The translations under genes were made by a program, and so were the position numbers. A stretch of DNA of 37,272 nt from Chlorobiota bacterium (lineage in GTDB: Bacteria; Bacteroidota; Bacteroidia; Bacteroidales; F082): assembly GCA_030596395.1 (NCBI GenBank), contig JAUVKF010000032.1:1-37272 (forward strand), written 5' to 3'. Shown here one piece after another: positions 24,819-32,725 of this stretch. The notes beneath the pieces were generated by a model. The model saw nothing but the letters and a program-made list of their open reading frames with translations. It was not told the DNA's origin and ran no database searches. How positions within the stretch are numbered: the first letter of the stretch is position 1; every line of letters begins with the position of its first letter.

Positions 24819-25268
24819 ATGAAAACAAAAGTTTTAGTACTCGCGACTTTACTGCTTGGAGGTTTCATCTTTACCTCATGCCAAAAAGACAATGCTTTGT
24901 TGGAAGACAATGCAACCGGACAATCCTTTGCTAAAGATAATTATAGCGAAGAACAAGACCAGGAGGAACCTGTCTGGGTATACCAATTACACAATTATCC
25001 TGATCCGTTTATCACCGCTACAACAATTGAGTACAAATTGACTCGTACTGCATTTGTAAAGTTGATTGTTTTTTCATCAGATTCACGTTGGAAAAAAGTT
25101 CTGGTTAAAGAAATCCAAAGCAAGGGCACACAAACTGTTGAGTTTGATGCAACCGGACTTCCTGCTGGTGAATACATTGCAGAGGTGAGAGTTGGACCGA
25201 AGGTTCTTACAGACGCAATGATAAAAATAAATGGAATTACTTTAGAGGAGGAAGCAGAACGTCATTAA
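24819..25268 (+). CDS. Lipoprotein with T9SS-tail-like beta domain (1)
   Basis: 149 residues. Lipoprotein signal with lipobox FTSC, lipidated Cys at residue 21. The next residues QKDN put a Lys and an acidic residue right after the Cys, resembling the Bacteroidota lipoprotein surface-export signal. After a ~30-residue hydrophilic linker comes NYPDPFITATTIEYKL, then VKLIVFSS, TVEFDATGLPAGEYIAEVRV, the pattern of a Por-tail/FlgD-like beta sandwich. Here that domain is the whole protein rather than a tail on a large cargo. It is paralogous to 25489. It is a single gene between its own module promoter and a terminator. Confidence 0.85.
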   Translation: MKTKVLVLATLLLGGFIFTSCQKDNALLEDNATGQSFAKDNYSEEQDQEEPVWVYQLHNYPDPFITATTIEYKLTRTAFVKLIVFSSDSRWKKVLVKEIQSKGTQTVEFDATGLPAGEYIAEVRVGPKVLTDAMIKINGITLEEEAERH

Positions 25269-25338
25269 AAGAAAATCAAGCCCTCATAAGCTACCAGAAA
25301 ACCTCGAAAAGCCCTGAAAATAGGGATCTTAACCTACT

Positions 25339-25376
25339 CAGCCCGACTTAAACCATAAGTCGGGCTGAATTGTTTT
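25339..25376 (+). terminator. Rho-independent terminator
   Basis: Perfect 12-bp stem CAGCCCGACTTA (25339-25350) with TAAGTCGGGCTG (25356-25367), 5-nt loop, followed by a short T-rich run. Confidence 0.75.
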
Positions 25377-25385
25377 AAAACCACA

Positions 25386-25463
25386 TAGCTGAAATCCGCT
25401 ATTTTTTTCAATTACCGGAATAGGATTAAAAATATCAGTCCAAACTGTCTCACCTTTGTATCA
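25386..25463 (+). promoter_or_regulatory. Conserved 78-bp promoter module, copy 3
   Basis: Site 1 TAGCTGAAATCCGCTA (25386-25401; TAGC-N8-GCTA dyad), TTTTTTTCA, site 2 ACCGGAATAGGATT, then TCACCTTTGTATCA. TTTG begins at 25455, 69 nt after site 1 starts and 34 nt before the ATG at 25489. Confidence 0.85.
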
Positions 25464-25488
25464 CTAATAATCCCTAAAAAAAACTATC

Positions 25489-25989
25489 ATGAAAACTAAA
25501 GTTTTAATTATCGCCGGTCTGATCTGCACGGGAATGATATTTACTTCTTGTGAGAAAGACAATGCACTGACCGAAGACACCAATTTTGAACAGCTTGACG
25601 CCGTTTCACCCAAAGCTGGTATCTCAAACAGTAAAGAAAATTGGGAAGACATTGGTAATGATCCTATCTACAATCTTCCCAATCCTTTTACAAATTATAC
25701 AACTATTCACTATAAATTGATGCCTGGTTCAATTGATGCCGGTGAGCTTGATACTGGCGCATGGGTACGCCTTACTGTTTATAGTGTAGAAAATTTAGAA
25801 CTGGTAATTGTATTGGTAAATGAATACCAGAAATTCGGAAGACACATGGCAAAATTTAATGCATCCGGTCTTCCGTCCGGTAACTATATTGCCGAGTTAA
25901 AAGTTGGACCAAAGGTTTTTAAGCAGGTTATGACAAAAAAACCTGTTAGTGGGATAGATTATAATTCCCCTGTTAACGACATCGACTAA
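25489..25989 (+). CDS. Lipoprotein with T9SS-tail-like beta domain (2)
   Basis: 166 residues, a paralogue of 24819. The lipobox FTSC is at the same place (Cys21), followed by EKDNALTED, again a Lys-acidic signal after the Cys. A longer hydrophilic linker leads to LPNPFTNYTTIHYKLMPG, an acidic insert (IDAGELDTGAW), VRLTVYSVENLEL, then AKFNASGLPSGNYIAELKVG. The domain resembles a Por-tail/FlgD-like beta sandwich, and the C-terminal extension ends NSPVNDID. Predicted to be outer-membrane anchored, perhaps surface exposed. The binding partner is unknown. Confidence 0.85.
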   Translation: MKTKVLIIAGLICTGMIFTSCEKDNALTEDTNFEQLDAVSPKAGISNSKENWEDIGNDPIYNLPNPFTNYTTIHYKLMPGSIDAGELDTGAWVRLTVYSVENLELVIVLVNEYQKFGRHMAKFNASGLPSGNYIAELKVGPKVFKQVMTKKPVSGIDYNSPVNDID

Positions 25990-26051
25990 TTTATTGCTAA
26001 AACAAAACTAATAACGCTCCTGCAAAACTATTAACAGGGAAGTTAACACCG

Positions 26052-26085
26052 CAATCCTGACAGTAATCGTCAGGATTGTTTTTTT
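26052..26085 (+). terminator. Rho-independent terminator
   Basis: CAATCCTGAC (26052-26061) pairs with GTCAGGATTG (26069-26078), followed by seven T. The last T is also the first base of promoter module copy 4. Confidence 0.85.
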
Positions 26086-26162
26086 AGTGGAATACCACCA
26101 TTTTTATTATTTACCCAAAAAGGGTTAAAAAAATCCGGGAAAAGTGGCTCAACTTTGTATTA
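26085..26162 (+). promoter_or_regulatory. Conserved 78-bp promoter module, copy 4 (divergent)
   Basis: Site 1 TAGTGGAATACCACCA contains the perfect dyad GTGG-AATA-CCAC. Site 2 is ACCCAAAAAGGGTT with CCC-N5-GGG. TTTG begins at 26154, again 69 nt after site 1 starts, and is followed by TATTA. Sequence differs from copies 1-3, but both dyads and the spacing remain. It lies 32 nt before the ATG at 26186. Confidence 0.75.
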
Positions 26163-26185
26163 TAATAATTAAAAAAATGAAAGCC

Positions 26186-26356
26186 ATGAAAAATACAAAA
26201 GCATTGATCGCCGTGGCACTGTTTGTTGCCACTTTACTTTTTACGGCTTACACCAATGAAGCCAGGCCGGAAAATGGAAAATCCTTTGGTACAAAAAAAG
26301 TAATTAGTCCTGTTAAACAGGATTCAACATATATATTCCGGATAACATCTCTTTAA
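26186..26356 (+). CDS. Very small exported peptide
   Basis: 56 residues from the ATG at 26186, chosen because it aligns with the ATGs of the sister genes relative to TTTG; an in-frame ATG at 26177 adds three residues. Signal peptide MKNTKALIAVALFVATLLFT is cut around TAYTNEA, leaving a mature peptide of about 30 residues (ARPENGKSFGTKK onward) ending YIFRITSL. No lipobox. Not recognised. It has its own module promoter and strong terminator, so I take it as a real gene despite its size. Confidence 0.65.
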   Translation: MKNTKALIAVALFVATLLFTAYTNEARPENGKSFGTKKVISPVKQDSTYIFRITSL

Positions 26357-26386
26357 ATAGCGATGCAATAAACGGATGACCCTTGT

Positions 26387-26419
26387 AAAACCAGTTCGGT
26401 ACTACCGAACTGGTTTTTT
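26387..26419 (+). terminator. Rho-independent terminator
   Basis: AAAACCAGTTCGGT (26387-26400) pairs with ACCGAACTGGTTTT (26404-26417), with a continuing T run. Confidence 0.85.
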
Positions 26420-26693
26420 ATTTTTCAATTAATCATTGTGATTTTAATTTTGTTGGAACAAAACAAAAGGCGGGTTTGGTTTCAGGCAGCAGCCTGATTC
26501 TGGATGATGTGGTTGAAATCATATCGGATTAGAGGCACAGAATCCTGGCCAAGTCATAGCGTCAACTTTCACAAGCATGCTGGCGCTTCCCTGGTGTGTC
26601 AACATAATTGTTCAAAATAGGAATTAGACCCTGGAAAACAATCGTAAAGAGTAGGTGTTTAAATAGATACTTGTTTGAAAATGAATACTTGTA
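26420..26693 (+). other. Gap with a possible C-terminal fragment of a secreted protein
   Basis: No intact gene. A short frame ending at the TAG 26530-26532 reads GLVSGSSLILDDVVEIISD, which resembles the end of beta-sandwich secreted proteins (G.S.L.LDD). It has no start or body, so at most it is a remnant. The rest shows nothing recognisable. Confidence 0.3.
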
Positions 26694-27036
26694 TTACCTC
26701 ATCAACACCATCTTTCCTGTTTCCACTTTTTCGCCAGCCTTCAGTCTGAAATAATAAATCCCTGCTGGTTGCGCCTCAGCATCCCACCTGAGTTGCTGCT
26801 TACCTTGCGATTGCTTTTGCTGAATCAAATCGACTTGCATACCCAGGTGGTTGTAGATAGTGATTGAAAGCTTTCGTGATTCGTCGCGGGCACATCTGGT
26901 CAGGGTCTATTTTAAAAACCCTCTCGCACACCCATGTTCGGGTAGATAATCCAAATCGTAGAGCTCTGTTAGAAATAAGAATCAAAGCCTTCATCAAAAA
27001 TTGTATTTTTGCTTTAATCATTTGTTTTTCAATCAT
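26694..27036 (-). pseudogene. Remnant of a T9SS-secreted protein
   Basis: On the minus strand, one frame ending at TAA (26694-26696) reads KLSITIYNHLGMQVDLIQQK, then LRWDAEAQPAGIYYFRLKAG and KMVLMR. This is a clear type A sorting-domain C-terminus. Upstream on the same strand, in another frame, is IIYPN, the usual start of such a domain, and further up a Met-led hydrophobic stretch (IQFLMKALILIS) like a signal peptide at about 27036. The pieces are in different frames and the cargo region is missing. I read this as a gene reduced by deletion and frameshift to its two ends. Confidence 0.65.
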
Positions 27037-27057
27037 GTAATTTTATACAATACTTAA

Positions 27058-28521
27058 ATGAAGATATATATAACAGATAACCCACTTAACAAAAACGATG
27101 ACAAAACACCAATATATACGGAGCATAATTACATTCCTAAACCAACACCCTGGGTGGAGGCTTTTGCATTAAAGAAATCTAAAACTACTGATTTTATAAC
27201 GAATTTGTACTTTCAAACAGTAGAAACAAATGGTTTCAGTTATTTCTATCCAGAGATAAATCAACAAATCAACCGAATTAGATTTGAATGGCATTATGAT
27301 TTTAGAGATGTAAAGTATTTTTTAAGGGTAGGTTTTTGTTTTAAAGTAAAAGATCTTGAACTATATGATCTTGAATATTATATCCAAAGACATGATCAAT
27401 ATAAAGACATTAAAACTCCGTTAGAACAATTTGAAATTGCTAAAGAAGAGCATTTAAAAATTATCTCTTTCATACAAGCTAATATTGATGAGGCTATCCG
27501 AAGAATCAATGATAAACCTGATAAACAGTTTGACACTATACATTATATTAAACTCCAACGATTTGTTAAGCATATAACTACGATAAATAACGAATTAAGA
27601 GTCCTTCCATCACAAATTATTGGTAATGACATAGTCTCAGCTGTTATTATACCTCAATCAGGGTTTTCATATAGCAGTTGTCAGAGATTTGTTGATGAAA
27701 AAGCGAATATTTTATGCGCAATATGGTCACTTTCAATCGATCATGTAAAACTCAAGCACATCAAAGCTGCCCCTATCATGATTGATGATGCCAGAATAAG
27801 CAATGAAATTTTGTTAAAAAAGCTAGACCAATTTTATCCTAAAGGGAAACCTATTGGTGATTCGAGACCAAAAGAGGTAAACTCTGATGACCTTGATACT
27901 GTAGATTGGATTTATGACGGTTTAAATTCCCTTCAAGATCAAAAAAGTAAAAGAAAGTTTATCAATGTTTTATTCTCTTTCTACTCTGGTATTGACGCCA
28001 AAACTATAAACCGAACATTAACACTGGTTAGTCTTGTGGCCTGTGTAGATTCAATAACTAAAGAGCTTTTCCCTGAGTTCCATGATGCAAATGGTTCTAG
28101 AAAAGCTATTGTTCATTGTTTAACAGAAACTCTTAAAGGAAAATATAATGAGAAAGATATTGACGCATGGACTAAACGTGTTTATAATGAACATCGATCA
28201 AGCTATGTACATGGAGCTAGTATTAAATATGAGGAATTCTCTCAGAATATGGATGGAAACAATTTTGCTGGTTTACCCAATTCATTGCCGACTCAAAATA
28301 GTCCTGTAGGAAATCAGTATAAATACGAAAATGATTTAGAGACTTTAATGCTTGTCTCTAAAATGTTATTGTTCAGGTTTTTAGAAAACTTGTCAGGAAA
28401 ACTATTTTTTAAACCTGATTTGTTTGATAACATTGATTTCAAGTTAAAGTCAGAACCAGAAGTATATATGGGTTTGATTAATAATGGATGGATTCGCGCT
28501 TTCAACCCGCCAAAAGATTAA
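27058..28521 (+). CDS. Probable HEPN-domain protein, ApeA-like
   Basis: 487 residues, no signal peptide. The N-terminal ~250 residues are a mixed alpha/beta region that I do not recognise with certainty; its position fits the N-terminal domain of ApeA-like proteins. The C-terminal part (about 300-440) is helical and contains LVSLVACVDSITKELFPE, DAWTKRVYNEHRSSYVHGA, where R380-x4-H385 fits the R-x4-6-H catalytic motif of HEPN ribonucleases, with the typical ..R..YVHG surroundings. HEPN proteins often cut RNA in antiphage or toxin systems. The gene stands alone, is clearly AT-rich, and is flanked by decayed sequence, as expected for an acquired defence gene. The defence role is an inference. 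Confidence 0.65.
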   Translation: MKIYITDNPLNKNDDKTPIYTEHNYIPKPTPWVEAFALKKSKTTDFITNLYFQTVETNGFSYFYPEINQQINRIRFEWHYDFRDVKYFLRVGFCFKVKDLELYDLEYYIQRHDQYKDIKTPLEQFEIAKEEHLKIISFIQANIDEAIRRINDKPDKQFDTIHYIKLQRFVKHITTINNELRVLPSQIIGNDIVSAVIIPQSGFSYSSCQRFVDEKANILCAIWSLSIDHVKLKHIKAAPIMIDDARISNEILLKKLDQFYPKGKPIGDSRPKEVNSDDLDTVDWIYDGLNSLQDQKSKRKFINVLFSFYSGIDAKTINRTLTLVSLVACVDSITKELFPEFHDANGSRKAIVHCLTETLKGKYNEKDIDAWTKRVYNEHRSSYVHGASIKYEEFSQNMDGNNFAGLPNSLPTQNSPVGNQYKYENDLETLMLVSKMLLFRFLENLSGKLFFKPDLFDNIDFKLKSEPEVYMGLINNGWIRAFNPPKD

Positions 28522-29091
28522 TACCTTATTACATTTTTGTAATAATTACCAGATTGTTTTAATTAAAGAACGTTTAGATTCAAAATTAGCAGGAAATGCG
28601 GTATTTGCCCAGGCTTGGTATCAAAAATACTTCCAGACCATTCAATAAACCATTTATGGCATATTTCTGCCGGAGGTTGCTGAGCAAGTCTGTAATTATT
28701 TGTTGATTGACCTTCCCCTGTGCTCATCCGCAGCTACCTCTGTATTTCAATAAGCTTGAAAAAAGTACATTGAAACCCAGCCGCTGCTTATTGCTTGTGC
28801 GGCCTGCGATCAGTCGGGCTTCGACGCTAAAAATATTGATCCACGCACAACCCACCGTTAATTCAATATTGTCACTTCCTCGTGTAAAAACATATCCACT
28901 AGCCGGATTGCATCCTTTTCCTGACGAAGTCACCCTCAACCGCGAAAAGGCTGTGTGGATGAGATAGCTGTTAAGCAATTTGTATATTGTAATGTAAAGC
29001 CAACAAAAAACTTCCGATTTCAACCAATATTGTGTGTTATGCACAAAAGAAATAAAATCTTACTTTTGTACTTCATTTTAATTAATTAATC
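28522..29091. other. 570-bp gap with protein-like but unassigned minus-strand frame
   Basis: No confident gene. A minus-strand frame (28724-29044) contains SRLRVTSSGKGCNPASGYVF, TRGSDNIELTVGCAW and KQRLGFNVLFS. I have the impression of similar pieces recurring in other Bacteroidota genomes as dispersed sequence, but cannot confirm it. A TTACTTTTG box at 29060-29068 probably belongs to the cold-shock gene promoter. Confidence 0.3.
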
Positions 29092-29283
29092 ATGAGTCAA
29101 GGAACAGTAAAATTTTTCAACAATTCAAAAGGTTTTGGATTCATCGCCCCTGATGACGGAAGTAAAGATGTATTTGTCCATAAAAACGGATTAATCGATC
29201 AGATAAACGAAGGAGATAAAGTAAGCTTTGATGTGGAGGAAGGACAAAAAGGATTGAACGCAGTAAATGTTAAAGTAATATAA
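29092..29283 (+). CDS. Cold-shock domain protein (CspA family)
   Basis: 63 residues, a single OB-fold that binds single-stranded RNA or DNA and melts RNA structure. RNP1 KGFGFIAP (residues 13-20) and RNP2 VFVH (27-30) are present, and the start [17 protein letters not shown] is typical. It stands alone, with a TTACTTTTG promoter-like box about 25 nt before the ATG. Cold induction cannot be told from sequence. Confidence 0.95.
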   Translation: MSQGTVKFFNNSKGFGFIAPDDGSKDVFVHKNGLIDQINEGDKVSFDVEEGQKGLNAVNVKVI

Positions 29284-29748
29284 TATTACTCTTAGACCGT
29301 CTTACATTGTATAAGTCTGTCATAGTTGATAGGCTTTTTACAATTTTCAAAATTAATTTCTCCTACGAAAGTGAGCATTATGTCTTGTGATGTTTATTAA
29401 CAGACAATTCAAGTGCATAACACTACCTAAATGGCATAAAAACGCAGTTTAGTTAAATGTTAAATTCCAATCAACCCACAATCCCACTCATGCCCACTTG
29501 TCTTCAATTGTATAAGGATATCGGACAAGTGGAGGTGAGCAATTCCACATCAACCGCAAAGATAATCCGCACTCCACCGCCGTAAACGTTATATAAATGC
29601 TGATGGATTGCTTATTTATTGGAATCAGCAACGTTGACTATGGCTCGTTGCTTGATTGGTTTGATGCTTACGATTTGGAATTGGAGAGCTGTGTTTAACC
29701 TACCAAAATACCTACCAATCGAATTATTAGAAAATTATAAAAAGCAGA
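29284..29748. other. 465-bp gap with an unexplained hairpin
   Basis: No convincing gene. CCACTTGTC (29494-29502) and GACAAGTGG (29524-29532), with outer CTCA/TGAG, form a stem around about 21 nt. A plus frame from 29619 runs through the tRNA-Gln on the opposite strand and is not coding. Confidence 0.4.
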
Positions 29749-29773
29749 AAACCACTCTGTTAGAGAGTGGTTT
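29749..29773 (-). terminator. Terminator after tRNA-Gln
   Basis: AAACCACTCT (29749-29758) and AGAGTGGTTT (29764-29773) form a perfect 10-bp stem with a 5-nt loop, 3 nt beyond the tRNA 3' end on the minus strand. Confidence 0.7.
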
Positions 29774-29776
29774 AAG

Positions 29777-29849
29777 TTGCCCGACCAGGGTTCGAACCTG
29801 GAATCTTCTGATTCAGAGTCAGACGTGTTGCCAATTCCACCATCGGGCA
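29777..29849 (-). tRNA. tRNA-Gln (anticodon CTG)
   Basis: On the minus strand, acceptor TGCCCGA pairs with TCGGGCA, discriminator A29777. The anticodon stem TCTGA/TCAGA encloses loop CTCTGAA, giving anticodon CTG. The T arm has GGTTCGAACCC. CCA is not encoded. It lies about 320 bp downstream of glnS on the same strand. Confidence 0.93.
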
Positions 29850-29944
29850 CTATCCACCATTACCTTAACCACGAATATCGCCACAAAATTAGAAAAAAAT
29901 GAAGCAGAAAGGCAAACAGAATAGGGATAAAAAACTCGTTTAAT

Positions 29945-30081
29945 TGCGAAGGAGTTCCGATAGCTATCGGGACGACTGCGGCAATCTCCTTGTACTATTC
30001 TTGTTCCAACTCAGGAGATCCCAGCGGTCGCAAGCTCCCTCGTCTGCCTGCTCCGCCAATTGGCGGATTCGGCGAAGGCAG
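29945..30081. repeat. Palindrome-rich intergenic mosaic between glnS and tRNA-Gln
   Basis: It contains CCGATAGCTATCGG (29957-29970), the same palindrome found inside the broken tRNA-Lys copy at 5792, and the palindrome CCGCCAATTGGCGG (about 30054-30067) within a CCTGC...GCAGG arm pair. GACTGCGG-type pieces are shared with the gap after meaB. Confidence 0.6.
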
Positions 30082-30168
30082 GGCGGACAGGGAATTAAAT
30101 GATAATAGGATATGTTATTTGTATTACTCAACTCAACCATTAACAAATAACCATTAACCTACAACCAA

Positions 30169-31854
30169 TCACCTGTTCTTTTTCGCCCAGGGATCACGCA
30201 AGGGAACAGTCCGGTTAAATACCGGGTTTTCCGGTGTTGAATCCTTATCCATACAGAAATAACCCAGGCGCTGGAACTGAAATTTGTCTTCGGGTTTAGC
30301 TGATTTTATTGATGGTTCCAGTTTACAGTGCCGCAAAACTGTTAGCGAGTCGGGATTGATGAATTCTCTGAAATCTTTGTCTTTGTGCCCGTCAGGATCT
30401 TCATCCATAAACATGCGGTCGTATAACCTGATTTCAGCATCGAATGAATTTTCAACGGATACCCAATGTAAAGTACCTTTCACTTTTCTGTTTGCTCCTG
30501 CTCCACCACTTCTTGAATCAGGGTCGTAAGTACAATGGATTTCTGTGATGTTTCCATCATCATCCTTTACAAAGTCTTCACATTTTACAATGTAGGCGCC
30601 TTTCAACCTTACTTCACGTCCAGGTCCCATCCGGAAAAACTTTTTGGGTGGGTCTTCCATAAAGTCATTCTGCTCGATATATAATTCACGGTTAAACGGC
30701 ACTTTGCGTTTCCCTGCTTCAGGGTCTTCCGGATTATTATCCACTTCCATCAGTTCTGTTTTTCCTTCAGGATAATTAGTTATCACAACCTTAACCGGAT
30801 CGAGTACTGCAAAAACGCGGGGAGACATTAGGTTCAGGTGTTCGCGAACACTGAATTCGAGCAAGCTAACATCAATTATATTATCCCGTTTTGCAATACC
30901 AACCCTGTCGGCAAAAGCCCTGATTGACTGGGGTGTATATCCTCTTCGGCGCAACCCTGAAATTGTTGGCATACGCGGATCGTCCCATCCATTCACCAAA
31001 CCTTCCTGCACAAGCTGCAACAATTTGCGTTTACTCATAACCGTGTAGCTGAGATTTAACCGGGCGAATTCGATTTGCCTAGGACGGTAGGTATCCTCAG
31101 CAATCTGGTCAAGAAACCAGTCGTATAGCGGACGGTGTATTTCAAATTCGAGTGTGCAGAGCGAATGGGTAATTCCTTCAATAAAATCCGATTGTCCGTG
31201 TGCGTAATCATACATAGGATAAATGCACCATTTATCACCTGTTCGATGGTGATCTTCATGAAGAATCCGGTACATAATCGGATCGCGCATGTGCATATTG
31301 GGTGAAGTCATGTCGACTTTTGCACGAAGCACCTTCGAACCATTTGGAAATTCACCTGCTTTCATACGCAGGAACAAATCCAGGTTTTCTTCAATTGTCC
31401 GGTTTCGAAAGGGGCTTTCGATGCCTGGCCTTGTGGGAACACCTCTCTGCTCACTGATCAGGTCCTGAGGCTGGTCGTCAACATAGGCAACGCCTGCTTC
31501 GATCATTTTTATTGACCAGTCGTACAGCCGGTCAAAATAATCTGATGCAAAATAGGGTTTATCATGCCATTCAAAGCCAAGCCAGCGTACGTCCTCCATG
31601 ATTGAGTCAACATATTCAACTTCTTCTTTCTCGGGATTGGTATCGTCAAAACGCAGGTTGCACAAACCGTTGTATTCTTCTGCGAGGCCAAAATTCAGGC
31701 ATATGGATTTGGCGTGGCCTATGTGCAGGTATCCATTAGGTTCCGGTGGAAAACGCGTATGCACCCGGCTTTCATTTTTTTTGTTTTTTAAATCTTCACT
31801 GATTATTGCTTCGATAAAATTTAACGATCGCTTATCATTTTCAGGAAACTCCAT
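30169..31854 (-). CDS. glnS: Glutaminyl-tRNA synthetase
   Basis: 561 residues, a class I synthetase that charges tRNA-Gln with glutamine. Rossmann domain: [15 protein letters not shown] (HIGH at 44-47) and FDDTNPEKE. GlnRS-specific block: [20 protein letters not shown] followed by [13 protein letters not shown]. Second signature VMSKRKL (KMSKS-like). C-terminal anticodon-binding beta barrels are present (for example [31 protein letters not shown]). The length fits the family. Having GlnRS implies direct glutamine charging rather than only the GatCAB route. The promoter is visible upstream, and its cognate tRNA lies downstream on the same strand. Confidence 0.97.
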   Translation of the reverse strand: MEFPENDKRSLNFIEAIISEDLKNKKNESRVHTRFPPEPNGYLHIGHAKSICLNFGLAEEYNGLCNLRFDDTNPEKEEVEYVDSIMEDVRWLGFEWHDKPYFASDYFDRLYDWSIKMIEAGVAYVDDQPQDLISEQRGVPTRPGIESPFRNRTIEENLDLFLRMKAGEFPNGSKVLRAKVDMTSPNMHMRDPIMYRILHEDHHRTGDKWCIYPMYDYAHGQSDFIEGITHSLCTLEFEIHRPLYDWFLDQIAEDTYRPRQIEFARLNLSYTVMSKRKLLQLVQEGLVNGWDDPRMPTISGLRRRGYTPQSIRAFADRVGIAKRDNIIDVSLLEFSVREHLNLMSPRVFAVLDPVKVVITNYPEGKTELMEVDNNPEDPEAGKRKVPFNRELYIEQNDFMEDPPKKFFRMGPGREVRLKGAYIVKCEDFVKDDDGNITEIHCTYDPDSRSGGAGANRKVKGTLHWVSVENSFDAEIRLYDRMFMDEDPDGHKDKDFREFINPDSLTVLRHCKLEPSIKSAKPEDKFQFQRLGYFCMDKDSTPENPVFNRTVPLRDPWAKKNR

Positions 31855-31880
31855 TCAATTCCTTATTTTTAAATAAGCTG

Positions 31881-31910
31881 CAAAAGTAGTTAGAATTAGA
31901 ATATTGCAAA
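31881..31910 (-). promoter_or_regulatory. glnS promoter (Bacteroidota consensus)
   Basis: On the minus strand TTTG (31907-31910), 18 nt, then TACTTTTG (31881-31888) fits the TTTG / TAnnTTTG consensus of the Bacteroidota main sigma factor, about 30 nt before the ATG. Confidence 0.75.
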
Positions 31911-32001
31911 TAATGTCTATATGGGAAATTCCGCCAACGGGCCAGTCTGAATAATTATTGTATTTCAAATGTTAAATATTTATTAACATATTAATATCCA
32001 A

Positions 32002-32038
32002 AAACATACAAGTGTACGCTGATGTACAGCACATGTTT
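32002..32038. promoter_or_regulatory. Nested dyad in the divergent glnS / 32178 gap
   Basis: Outer arms AAACAT (32002-32007) and ATGTTT (32033-32038), inner arms TGTAC (32013-32017) and GTACA (32024-32028). This near-symmetric 37-bp dyad is an operator candidate about 140 bp before the ATG at 32178. It differs from the 78-bp modules. Confidence 0.45.
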
Positions 32039-32177
32039 AATGGTGAACATTATTTAAGCTTCTTCCCAAAAAATAATTTTACAGTTTTCTCAATATCAAC
32101 CATATATATTTTTTGGCACGTGTTTAGAGTAACTATCCATGCAACCATTTAATTTATAATTTTTAAATACATAAGTC

Positions 32178-32534
32178 ATGAAAACAAGAATCGCAACCTT
32201 AATGATTGTATTTGGCCTGTTCTTAACAGCAACAGCCTTTGCAAACCAACCAGTACCGGCTTCGAAAGCAGTATCAAAATCAGTCGCTAAATTGATTAAA
32301 AGTGAACTGGATTATCCTGAATTTGCTATCGAAGAAAAATTTGAATGCTGTGTTGTAGTCAGCATCGTTATTCAGGATGATGGATCCTTCGATGTGGACT
32401 GTGCCAACTGTATAAGTGAAGAAATGAAAAAATATGTTGTTAATCAAATTGAGAATATTAATACTGAAGACTTTGCACGATATGCAGGTCAAAATGTATT
32501 ATTGAAAATTAAATTTGATATTTTAACAGTTTAA
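32178..32534 (+). CDS. Small exported protein, TonB-C-like (paralogue of 24258)
   Basis: 118 residues, the same length as the protein at 24258 and identical at most positions: signal peptide MKTRIATLMIVFGLFLTATA, then PVPASKAVSKSVAKLIKSEL, YPEFA, VVSIVIQDDGSFDVDCANC, and the end YAGQNVLLKIKFD. It has three cysteines in the mature part (FECCVVV and DCANC) where the other copy has fewer (FECNVAV, AANC). The coding sequence is conserved, but the upstream region lacks the 78-bp module and instead has a different dyad. A terminator follows. Predicted periplasmic; role unknown. Confidence 0.8.
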   Translation: MKTRIATLMIVFGLFLTATAFANQPVPASKAVSKSVAKLIKSELDYPEFAIEEKFECCVVVSIVIQDDGSFDVDCANCISEEMKKYVVNQIENINTEDFARYAGQNVLLKIKFDILTV

Positions 32535-32587
32535 TTTCTGGCAATACTTCTCATATTCTCAGGGCTTTGGCCTGTTGTTTTTTGGTG

Positions 32588-32619
32588 CCCGGTCAGTATT
32601 CGTACGACCGGGTTTTTTT
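32588..32619 (+). terminator. Rho-independent terminator
   Basis: CCCGGTC-GTA arm (32588-32598) pairs imperfectly with TACGACCGGG (32603-32612), followed by seven T. Confidence 0.75.
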
Positions 32620-32725
32620 GTGCAAGCAGCCTTTCGTGTGTTTTCATTGTCTTAATTTATATCGACTATAAACCATTTGGTTGAAATATTTTGTAATTTT
32701 CACATCCTTTTTTGAAAATGCACTT

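Noticed and set aside
29619-29924. Plus-strand ORF of 101 codons
   Set aside because: It runs through the tRNA-Gln on the other strand.
30284-31876. Plus-strand ORFs opposite glnS
   Set aside because: Antisense shadows of glnS.
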